NCBI GenBank assembly: GCA_947384645.1
Contig: CANDHX010000101.1
Location: forward strand, 1-5,052
Direction: 5' to 3'
Origin: an uncultured Mycoplasmatota bacterium
GTDB taxonomy: Bacteria > Bacillota_I > Bacilli_A > RF39 > UBA660
DNA length: 5,052 nt
Of the stretch, positions 1 to 5,005 are shown piece after piece (position 1 is the stretch's first letter; each line of letters begins with the position of its first letter). Position numbers and translations under genes: made by a program. A model generated the notes under the pieces. The model was not told where the DNA came from. It did no database searches and saw only the letters and a program-made list of their open reading frames with translations.

Positions 1-72
1 TATGCTGTAATTATATCAGCTTTTCTTTGCGAAGAAAACTTACTCTTTTTTACTGTAAAATGTACTAGTAAA
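1..72. other. Non-coding edge of the window with weak hairpins
   Basis: No open frame with a start and ribosome binding site is visible here. Two small inverted repeats are present. GCTG (4-7) and CAGC (17-20) form a short stem followed by TTTTCTTT, and TTTTCTT (21-27) pairs perfectly with AAGAAAA (32-38) around a TGCG loop. Either could belong to the terminator of a gene lying to the left of the window, but neither has the strong GC stem plus clean T run that would make this firm. The stretch ends at the promoter of the hisS leader. Confidence 0.4.
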
Positions 73-101
73 TTGACATCGAAGTCCAAAAATGTTAGAA
101 T
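73..101 (+). promoter_or_regulatory. Strong sigma-A-type promoter for the hisS leader
   Basis: The -35 box TTGACA (73-78) matches the consensus exactly. It is followed by a 17-bp spacer and the -10 box TAGAAT (96-101), which matches five of six consensus positions. Transcription should start near A108. The promoter sits about 200 nt before the hisS start codon, so the transcript has a long untranslated leader, which itself suggests regulation after initiation. Confidence 0.85.
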
Positions 102-133
102 TTACTTATCGATGAAAGGAATGCAATAGATGT

Positions 134-187
134 ATGAAAATATTTATTAAAGATATAAGACATTTTCATATTGTGCACTTCTTCTAA
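134..187 (+). CDS. His-rich leader peptide, 17 aa (hisS attenuator)
   Basis: The frame reads MKIFIKDIRHFHIVHFF and stops at TAA (185-187). Its three His codons (CAT 161, CAT 167, CAC 176) fall within six consecutive codons, far above chance for a 17-codon frame, and it lies in the leader of a histidyl-tRNA synthetase gene. The frame ends inside segment 2 of the attenuator, so a ribosome that reaches the stop would cover the antiterminator strand while one waiting at the first two His codons would leave most of it free. The best upstream ribosome site is AAAGGA (115-120), 13 nt before the ATG, which is longer than ideal. An overlapping frame from ATG 130 (MYENIY) has better spacing but no His. 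The peptide is probably only a sensor with no function of its own. Confidence 0.6.
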   Translation: MKIFIKDIRHFHIVHFF

Positions 188-202
188 AAAAATTTAATAT
201 TT

Positions 203-237
203 AGGAGAGATGCGATTTTGCATGCATTTCCCTTTTT
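203..237 (+). terminator. Attenuator terminator (segments 3:4)
   Basis: Strand 203-213 pairs with 224-234, with one A/C mismatch and two G-T wobbles, around a 10-nt loop. TTTTT follows at 233-237, giving an intrinsic terminator shape. Its left arm is the same segment that pairs with 175-188 in the proposed antiterminator, so the two structures cannot coexist. Inside the hairpin, ATGC at 210-213 could alternatively pair with GCAT at 220-223 instead of 224-227. Confidence 0.65.
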
Positions 238-250
238 AGTTAATAATTTA

Positions 251-284
251 AAACTATACAGGGATTTGTCTTGTATAGTTTTTT
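251..284 (+). terminator. Second intrinsic terminator-like hairpin just before hisS
   Basis: AAACTATACA (251-260) and TGTATAGTTT (272-281) form a perfect 10-bp stem around an 11-nt loop, with a run of six T at 279-284. It lies 7 nt before the hisS ribosome binding site, so it must be read through for hisS to be expressed from the promoter at 73-101. No clear antiterminator for it is visible. The only candidate is a 5-bp match between TCCCT (229-233) in attenuator segment 4 and AGGGA (260-264) at its loop. It may set a basal read-through level or form a second control point. Confidence 0.6.
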
Positions 285-303
285 AGATAAGAAAGGATTT
301 ATT

Positions 304-1608
304 ATGAAAAAAAAGTTGGAACTTAAAAATGTCAAGGGAAGTTATGATTATTCGCCAGAAGAACAGAGCATAAGATACTTTATACAGGATACTTTGAGAA
401 GCATTTTTACGAGGTATGGATATAAACCTCTTGAAACTCCAATATTAAGCTATTACGACATGCTTGCTGGTAAGTATGAAAGCGATAACGATTTATTGTG
501 CGAAATCTATAGATTAACCGACCAAGGTAAAAGAAAACTCGGTCTTAGATATGATTTAACAGTCCCGTTCGCTAAGTATATAGCTCTTACTAAAGACTTG
601 AGATTGCCTTTTAAAAGATTTGAAATAGGAAAAGTTTTTAGAGATGGACCGGTAAAAACGGGAAGAGATAGAGAGTTTTTGCAATGCGATGTCGATGTAG
701 TTGGTCTTTCAGGAGTCGATATAGAAGGGGAACTTATAAGTCTTTGGTTTAATGGATTTAAAGCTTTGGGAATAGACGTCTATGTAAAATATAATAGCCG
801 CAATTTGATGAGAGGCATTATAGAAGTTGTAACATCTTTTAGGGATGAGCAAATCGATAGAGTAGTCACCGTATTAGATAAATTGGATAAGTTATCAAAA
901 GATGAAATAAAGAGTGAACTAATAAAAGTTGGCGTCACGGAGTGCGATAAGTTATTAGAATACTTCGATATGGATATAGAGGATTTAGAAAAAGAATTTA
1001 ATAACAGCAATAATGAAATGTTACTAAAGGGCATAGAAGAAATCTTAGAATTAAAAAGCATATTAGAGGCCTTAGGATATCAAAAAGACGCCGTATTTTG
1101 TCCATCATTGGCAAGAGGGCAAGACTATTATACGGGAAATGTATTTGAAGTTTATGCTAAAAACGACGAATTGACTTGTAGTCTTGGAGGAGGAGGTAGA
1201 TACGATAAGATGATTACCGAATTCATTCAAGATGGAAACACTTATCCAGCAGTAGGTGTCAGTTTTGGATTATCTACCATTTATGAGATATTAAAAAGAA
1301 GAGTCACTCAAAAATACAATTCTACATTCATTTTGATAGCTCCTTTAAATACTATGATCGACTCTTTGATTTTGGCTAATACTATTCGTGACATAGGCAT
1401 AAATGTCGAAGTAGATATGAGGAATAGTAAGTTAAAGAAATCTTTTGAATATGCGGATAAAGAGAAAATTCCCTTTGTCATAGTATATGGAGAAGATGAA
1501 GTAAAAAATGGAAAATTTAAAATGAAAAACATGATTACAAAAGAAGAAGTTGAGATTAGTTTAAGCAATTTAGATAAATTAGCTTTGATGGTAAAGGTTA
1601 ATAAATGA
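304..1608 (+). CDS. hisS: Histidyl-tRNA synthetase (class II)
   Basis: This 434-residue cytoplasmic enzyme is expected to activate histidine with ATP and load it on tRNA-His. Visible landmarks are the N-terminal KGSYDYSPEE segment (11-20), LRYDLTVPFAKY (81-92), motif 2 FRDGPVKTGRDREFLQ (112-127), the His-specific ARGQDYYTGNVFE loop (270-282) with its conserved Arg, the GGGGRYD turn (295-301), and a C-terminal HGTP-type anticodon-binding domain from about 341 (FILIAPLN). Because that domain is present, it is not a HisZ regulatory subunit, and its length is normal for HisRS. Oddity: the motif 3 region reads AVGVSFGLSTI (316-326), where most HisRS have GLERL, so the usual class II Arg is absent. 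It may belong to a second HisRS lineage. ATG 304 is chosen because AAAGGA (292-297) sits 6 nt before it; the longer frame from TTG 271 starts inside the terminator hairpin. It is cotranscribed and 4-bp overlapped with the next gene and lies behind a His attenuator. Confidence 0.93.
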   Translation: MKKKLELKNVKGSYDYSPEEQSIRYFIQDTLRSIFTRYGYKPLETPILSYYDMLAGKYESDNDLLCEIYRLTDQGKRKLGLRYDLTVPFAKYIALTKDLRLPFKRFEIGKVFRDGPVKTGRDREFLQCDVDVVGLSGVDIEGELISLWFNGFKALGIDVYVKYNSRNLMRGIIEVVTSFRDEQIDRVVTVLDKLDKLSKDEIKSELIKVGVTECDKLLEYFDMDIEDLEKEFNNSNNEMLLKGIEEILELKSILEALGYQKDAVFCPSLARGQDYYTGNVFEVYAKNDELTCSLGGGGRYDKMITEFIQDGNTYPAVGVSFGLSTIYEILKRRVTQKYNSTFILIAPLNTMIDSLILANTIRDIGINVEVDMRNSKLKKSFEYADKEKIPFVIVYGEDEVKNGKFKMKNMITKEEVEISLSNLDKLALMVKVNK

Positions 1609-2114
1609 CTTATAACGAAATTAAAACGCCTGGAGAACTTCTTTTATATATGGACTCAATTGAATACGATGAAACCGATGTCATCGATTGGAAACTCAAT
1701 AGCTCGATACTCACTTCAAAAGAAAAGAAAGGTAACTGCTTCGATCAAGTCGAATTAGAAAGAGATTGGTTTTTAAAACACGATTATGAATTTAAGACTT
1801 TCTTCATATGGTTTTCTTTAGATGTGGAAAATCCGTATCTTATGCACAGCTATTTAGTGTATAAGAAAGATGACAAATACTATTACTTTGAGCATGCCGA
1901 TAGCTTACACAAAGGAATTCATGAGTTTTCCTCCTATTTAGAAGCAGTGGAATATCAAATGAAGGAACATCTGAAACTCAATAATAGAATATCTCCCTTA
2001 AAACAAGAAGTCATCGAACGTCTATACGTATATGAATTTGGAAAACCAGTAGATAATGCTTCATTCGATGAATATCTAGATAACATTTTAGATAATGGAA
2101 TATTATGGATATAA
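1605..2114 (+). CDS. Transglutaminase-like Cys/His hypothetical protein, hisS operon partner
   Basis: The 169-residue product has no signal peptide or membrane helix, so it should be cytoplasmic. Its pattern is that of a transglutaminase-like (papain-fold) family of mostly uncharacterised Firmicute proteins: GNCFDQVELER with Cys45 at the start of a helix, then MHSYLVYKKDDKYYYFEHAD with His81 on a strand and a Glu96-His97-Ala-Asp99 cluster after the next strand. Cys45, His81 and an acidic residue near 96-99 could form a catalytic triad. Substrate and reaction (peptide cleavage, amide exchange or acyl transfer) cannot be read from the sequence. The C-terminal 50 residues are acidic and helical-looking. 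The ATG overlaps the hisS stop (ATGA) with AAAGG (1593-1597) 7 nt upstream, implying translational coupling. A terminator follows 8 nt after the stop. Sharing the hisS attenuator suggests a link to histidine or tRNA-His status, but that is only inference. Confidence 0.75.
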   Translation: MTYNEIKTPGELLLYMDSIEYDETDVIDWKLNSSILTSKEKKGNCFDQVELERDWFLKHDYEFKTFFIWFSLDVENPYLMHSYLVYKKDDKYYYFEHADSLHKGIHEFSSYLEAVEYQMKEHLKLNNRISPLKQEVIERLYVYEFGKPVDNASFDEYLDNILDNGILWI

Positions 2115-2122
2115 AATAAATA

Positions 2123-2149
2123 CCCTAAGAAAATGATTTTAGGGTTTTT
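2123..2149 (+). terminator. Terminator of the hisS operon
   Basis: CCCTAA (2123-2128) pairs with TTAGGG (2139-2144), and TTTTT follows at 2145-2149. Additional A-T pairs can extend the stem inwards. It begins 8 nt after the stop codon of the transglutaminase-like gene, closing the two-gene operon. Confidence 0.85.
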
Positions 2150-2263
2150 ATAATGAAGTTAGCCTACTATTAAAGATTACGTCAATACGATAAGATGCTT
2201 TGTAAAGTTATCTATGTTATTTCTTTAAAAAAGAATTATTATAAAAACAAAATGCAAATCTAA
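2150..2263. other. Non-coding stretch before the truncated surface gene
   Basis: No convincing promoter, ribosome binding site or gene is visible. The frame of the downstream surface-protein remnant is open from 2174 to an in-frame TAA at 2261-2263 and contains ATG codons at 2195 and 2252. None of them has a Shine-Dalgarno sequence, and the residues encoded here (Lys/Tyr/Asn-rich) do not resemble the downstream modules. The edge where coding character begins, near 2264, is a likely deletion or recombination junction. Confidence 0.4.
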
Positions 2264-2302
2264 AAATCCGATATTTTTACTAATAATAATGGGTCCGATA
2301 CT

Positions 2303-2398
2303 TATATATTTAAAGAAAACGGAGAATTTACTTTCACTTTTGAAGATATCGATGGAAATGAAGGTACTGCAGTTGCTAAGGTAGATTGGATAGATAAA
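2303..2398 (+). repeat. Surface-protein repeat module, copy 1
   Basis: The module starts YIFKENGEFTF, then has GNEG and ends VDWIDK. Over 32 residues it shares 19 identities with copy 3. It lies upstream of the only standard start codon in the frame, which is the main evidence that the gene has lost its 5' end. Confidence 0.7.
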
Positions 2399-3031
2399 GA
2401 TTTACCTTCTGCCGATGTGGATTATGAACTTGACGAGAATAAGAAGGTTGTTATTTCTTTAGATGACATTAGTGAGGATGTCTATTTGCTAGATAAAAAT
2501 AATGCTAAAATTAATTTTATAGAAGTCAAAGATGGAAAAGCTAACAAAATTAGTTATTTAGATAAAAATAGTGAAGTAACTAAAATTGTAGAAGTCGATT
2601 CAAACGGTTCTATCGATAAAATTACTTATAAAAATACTAGTAATAAAGTTCCTCAAGTTGATACTTTTACGACAATAATTACTAATGGAGAAGTCACCAG
2701 TGAAGACTATTATGATGAAGATGGAAAATTGATAACTATAACAGAAGCTGAAAAAGAATCTTTAAAAACTCTTAATACTACAGTTTCTAATCCACTTGAG
2801 TACACTCTTGAAACAAGCGGAGATTATGAGTTTAAACTATTAGATAAAGCTGAGAATCTTACAATAAAAAGTATAAAGGTTAACTATAATAATGATGTTA
2901 TTTTAGCTAGTGATATCAGTTACAACATAACTAAGTTAACTAATAAAGACGTCGATGCTCAAATAAATGCTTATGTTATCGAAGAAGATGGGCAAAAAAG
3001 TAACGCTCAAATATTGAATAGTGAAACAAAA

Positions 3032-3139
3032 TACACATTCTCTGAAAACGGTACTTTTACATTTAATTATAAAAACAGTAAAGATAAAGATGACTACAAT
3101 GTCGAAGTTCATACTGCAAGTGTAACATGGATCGATAAA
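3032..3139 (+). repeat. Surface-protein repeat module, copy 2
   Basis: The module starts YTFSENGTFTF and ends VTWIDK, with a four-residue longer and more charged middle (NSKDKDDYN) replacing the usual D-x-x-GN turn. It begins exactly 210 nt (70 codons) before copy 3. Confidence 0.7.
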
Positions 3140-3241
3140 GTTGCTCCTAGGGCAGAAGTAAAATATACCGCTTTAGATAATGGTAATGTTAAAGCTACTT
3201 TAATAAACGAAAGCGAAGCAATTAATATTATAAACAGGGAA

Positions 3242-3337
3242 TATGTCTTCACTGAAAATGGTTCTTTCACTTTTGAATTTGTAGATATGGCTGGAAATAA
3301 AGGATACGCAACAGCTGTTGTCGATTCAATAAAAAAG
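3242..3337 (+). repeat. Surface-protein repeat module, copy 3
   Basis: The module starts YVFTENGSFTF, has the turn DMAGNKG, and ends VDSIKK directly before the Pro-rich spacer. It is the last folded module before the stalk. A more divergent relative (SGDYEFKLLDKAENL) is encoded around 2816-2860. Confidence 0.7.
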
Positions 3338-3744
3338 GAAGAGGAAAAGCCAAATCCAGAACCAGTCCCAGACCCCATTCCTCAGCCAAATCCAGACCCT
3401 AAGCCGACTTTAAAACCAGATGATAACAAAAATAATAATAGCAATAGCACTAGCAATAAAAATTATGGCAGTAGTAATAATACTAATACTTCTAACAAAG
3501 ATGACATTTCATCAAGTGACGATAAAACTAGCGAAAATGAAAACAAAGATAAAGATAAGCCTTCAAAAGATGAAAGCTCGTCAAATGATAAAAAACCTGA
3601 AGGAAATAAAACTGAAACTAATTCTAGGGAAGAAGAAAAAAATAAAAGTTCTATATTAAAATATATAATCTGTATTTCGGTTATAATCGTCCTTTTAGTA
3701 GGTATTGCTTATTTTTTAGTAAACAAAAATAGAGCAATTTAAAA

Positions 3745-3776
3745 AGTCTAAAAAAATATTTAGGCTTTTTCTTTTT
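3745..3776. terminator. Terminator shared by the convergent genes
   Basis: AGTCTAAA (3745-3752) pairs with TTTAGGCT (3759-3766) through one G-T wobble, followed by TTTTT (3766-3770), C and TTTTT on the plus strand. On the minus strand the same stem has one C/A mismatch and also ends in a T run (the complement of the A run at 3741-3745). It lies between the stops of the surface-protein remnant (3742) and the lipoprotein gene (3782), so it probably works in both directions. Confidence 0.75.
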
Positions 3777-3781
3777 GATTT

Positions 3782-4777
3782 TTATCTATATAAGTTTTCT
3801 ACTAAATCGTCAAACGGAACATACTCTTTTATCTGTTTAGAGTCTAGCATGATACTTTGTAAGTTATTAAACAATTCTTCTTCGATGTGAGGAGTTTTTA
3901 ACCAACTATCAGCATCTTTGTATCTTTTTACTATAGTAATTAAATCGTTAATAGACGTGTCTGGGAATTGTCCTATAATTTCTTCAGCTATTACTTTGGG
4001 TTCTTCGTTTTCACAAAATTTTAAGCCTTTTGCTATAGCATTTGTGAACTTTTCTAATAATTCTTTATTATCTTCAATATAGCTCTTTTTAGCATTGAAT
4101 GCTGTATAAGGCATGTCACCAGACTTGCTTCCGATATTATCAACTACGTGTCCAAAACCCATATTTACTAACTTCGTAGCATTTGGTTCAAACAGATTGA
4201 CAAAGTCTCCTTCACCACCTATAAATGCACTTGTAAGAGATGCAAAATCGACAGATGTATTAATCTTTACTTTAGATTTTTCGATTTTGGCATTTTTTAG
4301 GGCATTTTCAAAGTTTAATTCTGGCATTCCACCGGTTCTTCCAGCTAATACTTCTTTGCCTTCTAAATCTTTCCAATCGAAGTCATCAATTTTTGTTCTC
4401 GATACTAAAAATTGTCCATCTCTTTTAGTTAGCCCGGCAAATGTTTTAATGTAGTCTTTTTCGCCCCCGTTATAAATATAAATAGTAGCTTCTGGTCCAC
4501 AAAAACCAACTTCGACGTCGTCACTCAAGACGGCAGCTGTAACATTATTAGCTCCACTTATCAAAGTAAGGTCTATTTTTATACCTTCGTCTTTGAAATA
4601 TCCTTTCTCCATAGCTATATATAAAGGAGCATAAAAAGCACTGTGTGTAACTTCACCTAAATGAATTACTTTTAAATCATTAGTTTTGCTTTCTTCATCT
4701 TTACATCCCGTAATAGAAAATAATCCGATCGTAAGTATAAATAGACAAAGAATGCTTTTAAAAACATTTTTTTTCAA
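3782..4777 (-). CDS. ABC transporter substrate-binding lipoprotein, NMT1/THI5 (SsuA-like) family
   Basis: The 331-residue product is an extracytoplasmic, lipid-anchored binding protein that delivers a small molecule to an ABC importer. The N-terminus MKKNVFKSILCLFILTIGLFSITGC is a lipoprotein signal peptide: Lys-rich start, hydrophobic core, lipobox ITGC with Cys25 as the lipidated residue. After a short linker come family traits: LGEVTHSAFYAPLYIAMEKGYFKDEGIKIDL, the GANNVTAAVLSDDVEVGFCGPEATIYIYNGG strand-turn region, and a second lobe with FASLTSAFIGGEGDFVNLFEPNA. Relatives bind thiamine precursors, alkylsulfonates, nitrate or similar anions; the ligand cannot be decided here. The TTG start at 4777 is preferred because GGTGAT (plus coordinates 4782-4787), complementary to the 16S rRNA tail, lies 4 nt upstream; TTG 4789 would add four residues and overlap that site. 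No permease or ATPase gene adjoins it, and a terminator follows, so it appears monocistronic in this window. Confidence 0.88.
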   Translation of the reverse strand: MKKNVFKSILCLFILTIGLFSITGCKDEESKTNDLKVIHLGEVTHSAFYAPLYIAMEKGYFKDEGIKIDLTLISGANNVTAAVLSDDVEVGFCGPEATIYIYNGGEKDYIKTFAGLTKRDGQFLVSRTKIDDFDWKDLEGKEVLAGRTGGMPELNFENALKNAKIEKSKVKINTSVDFASLTSAFIGGEGDFVNLFEPNATKLVNMGFGHVVDNIGSKSGDMPYTAFNAKKSYIEDNKELLEKFTNAIAKGLKFCENEEPKVIAEEIIGQFPDTSINDLITIVKRYKDADSWLKTPHIEEELFNNLQSIMLDSKQIKEYVPFDDLVENLYR

Positions 4778-4781
4778 AATT

Positions 4782-4825
4782 ATCACCAACCACTATATAG
4801 TATGAAAAAGGGGATTTTTGGTGAT
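4782..4825 (-). promoter_or_regulatory. Inverted repeat covering the lipoprotein ribosome binding site
   Basis: ATCACCAA (4782-4789) and TTGGTGAT (4818-4825) are exact 8-bp inverted copies 28 bp apart. One arm is the Shine-Dalgarno sequence of the lipoprotein gene and the other overlaps its predicted -10 box. Between them lies the 10-bp palindrome ACTATATAGT (4792-4801). It could be a repressor operator or, if transcription begins further upstream, a hairpin that hides the ribosome site. No riboswitch class was recognised. Confidence 0.35.
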
Positions 4826-4829
4826 TATA
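4824..4829 (-). promoter_or_regulatory. Possible -10 box for the lipoprotein gene
   Basis: The minus strand reads TATAAT here, a perfect -10 hexamer about 47 nt before the TTG start. The -35 at 17-bp spacing is TATTAT, a poor match, so the promoter is weak or depends on an activator. The transcript would start near 4817. Confidence 0.35.
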
Positions 4830-4854
4830 AAAATGTAAAGTTAATAATAATAGG

Positions 4855-4884
4855 TTGTTTAGATAAAGTAAATCGTGGTATATT
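4855..4884 (+). promoter_or_regulatory. Promoter for the divergent gene at 4913
   Basis: TTGTTT (4855-4860), an 18-bp spacer and TATATT (4879-4884) are present, with TGG directly before the -10 box giving an extended -10 (TGnTATATT). Transcription would start near 4891, about 22 nt before the ATG. Confidence 0.5.
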
Positions 4885-4912
4885 TAAATCGAATGAAATG
4901 AGGATTTGATTT

Positions 4913-5005
4913 ATGGATTATAATAGTAATGATAAAACTTCCAGTTTAGCTATGACACATATGGCAGGGGCAATTCTATCTTTTGGAGTTTTGCTTGTGA
5001 CATTT
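4913..5005 (+). CDS. N-terminal fragment of an unknown protein, cut off by sequencing adapter
   Basis: ATG 4913 is preceded by TGAGG (4899-4903) at 9-nt spacing and by an extended -10 promoter. Only 31 residues are genuine: a polar start (MDYNSNDKTSSLAMTH) and then a hydrophobic run (MAGAILSFGVLLVTF) that looks like the first part of a membrane helix. The frame happens to stay open through the adapter from 5006, but those residues (RSEEHTSELQS...) are an artefact. The family cannot be recognised. It is divergent from the lipoprotein gene and could share regulatory DNA with it. Confidence 0.55.

Larger units (their letters stand above)
108..284 (+). promoter_or_regulatory. Putative histidine-responsive transcription attenuator of hisS
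   Basis: Seen in the sequence: four segments can pair in mutually exclusive ways. Segment 1 (113-124) pairs with segment 2 (175-186) at 10 of 12 positions, and a 9-bp hairpin (133-141 with 162-170) sits inside that fold. Segment 2 (175-188) also pairs with segment 3 (200-213) at 13 of 14 positions around an 11-nt loop. Segment 3 (203-213) pairs with segment 4 (224-234), one mismatch, and runs into TTTTT (233-237). A His-rich 17-codon frame (134-187) overlaps segment 2. Known logic: in his and trp attenuators a ribosome stalled on scarce codons frees segment 2 to pair with 3 and block the 3:4 terminator. Inference: histidine shortage allows read-through into hisS; with plentiful histidine, or with no translation, 3:4 forms. 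No T-box consensus (GGTGGNACCGCG-like) is seen. The terminated product would be an RNA of about 130 nt. Folding was done by hand. Confidence 0.7.
2264..3742 (+). pseudogene. 5'-truncated cell-surface Ig-repeat protein with C-terminal membrane anchor
   Basis: Coding character is continuous from just after TAA 2261-2263 to the stop at 3742, but the first standard start in frame is GTG 2417. That GTG falls in mid-module and has no Shine-Dalgarno site. Upstream of it the frame already encodes a good repeat (YIFKENGEFTF...GN...WIDK, 2303-2398), so the real N-terminus, including any signal peptide, is missing. Counting from GTG as residue 1: Ig-like or beta-rich modules at about 1-305 with repeats at 206-241 and 276-307; a Pro-rich stretch at 311-333; an Asn/Ser/Asp/Lys/Glu low-complexity spacer at about 334-411; a membrane helix at about 414-435; and a short KNRAI tail. 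No LPXTG sortase motif is seen, so the anchor would be a plain membrane helix. The intact family is expected to sit on the outer cell face, perhaps in adhesion. As it stands it may be unexpressed, a donor cassette for recombination, or an assembly collapse across repeats. A translated 441-aa product from GTG 2417 is possible but unlikely. Confidence 0.7.

Noticed and set aside
218..246. Internal promoter between the attenuator and hisS (TTGCAT, 17 bp, TAATAA)
   Set aside because: Each hexamer matches only three of six consensus positions, and the bases are already explained by the terminator hairpin.
108..303. T-box riboswitch upstream of hisS
   Set aside because: There is no TGG triplet or GGTGGNACCGCG-like T-box element anywhere before the hisS start, and the structures present are explained by a leader-peptide attenuator.
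271..303. Upstream TTG start extending hisS by 11 residues
   Set aside because: The TTG lies in the loop and right arm of the terminator hairpin and has no ribosome site, whereas ATG 304 has AAAGGA at 6-nt spacing.
2417..2419. GTG 2417 as the true start of the surface protein
   Set aside because: It falls in mid-module without a Shine-Dalgarno sequence, and a clear repeat is encoded in the same frame upstream.
3420..3659. Small Lys/Ile-rich open frame on the plus strand
   Set aside because: It is an out-of-frame reading of the low-complexity Asn/Lys/Ser spacer of the surface protein and has no ribosome site of its own.
3600..3742. LPXTG sortase anchor in the surface protein
   Set aside because: The C-terminus has a membrane helix and a short charged tail but no LPXTG-like motif before the helix.
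4113..4454. 113-codon open frame on the plus strand opposite the lipoprotein gene
   Set aside because: It is antisense to well-conserved lipoprotein coding sequence, has no ribosome site, and its translation resembles no protein.
4778..4912. TPP or other riboswitch before the THI5-like lipoprotein
   Set aside because: No CTGAGA-type TPP core or other recognisable aptamer is present, and the predicted untranslated leader is too short.
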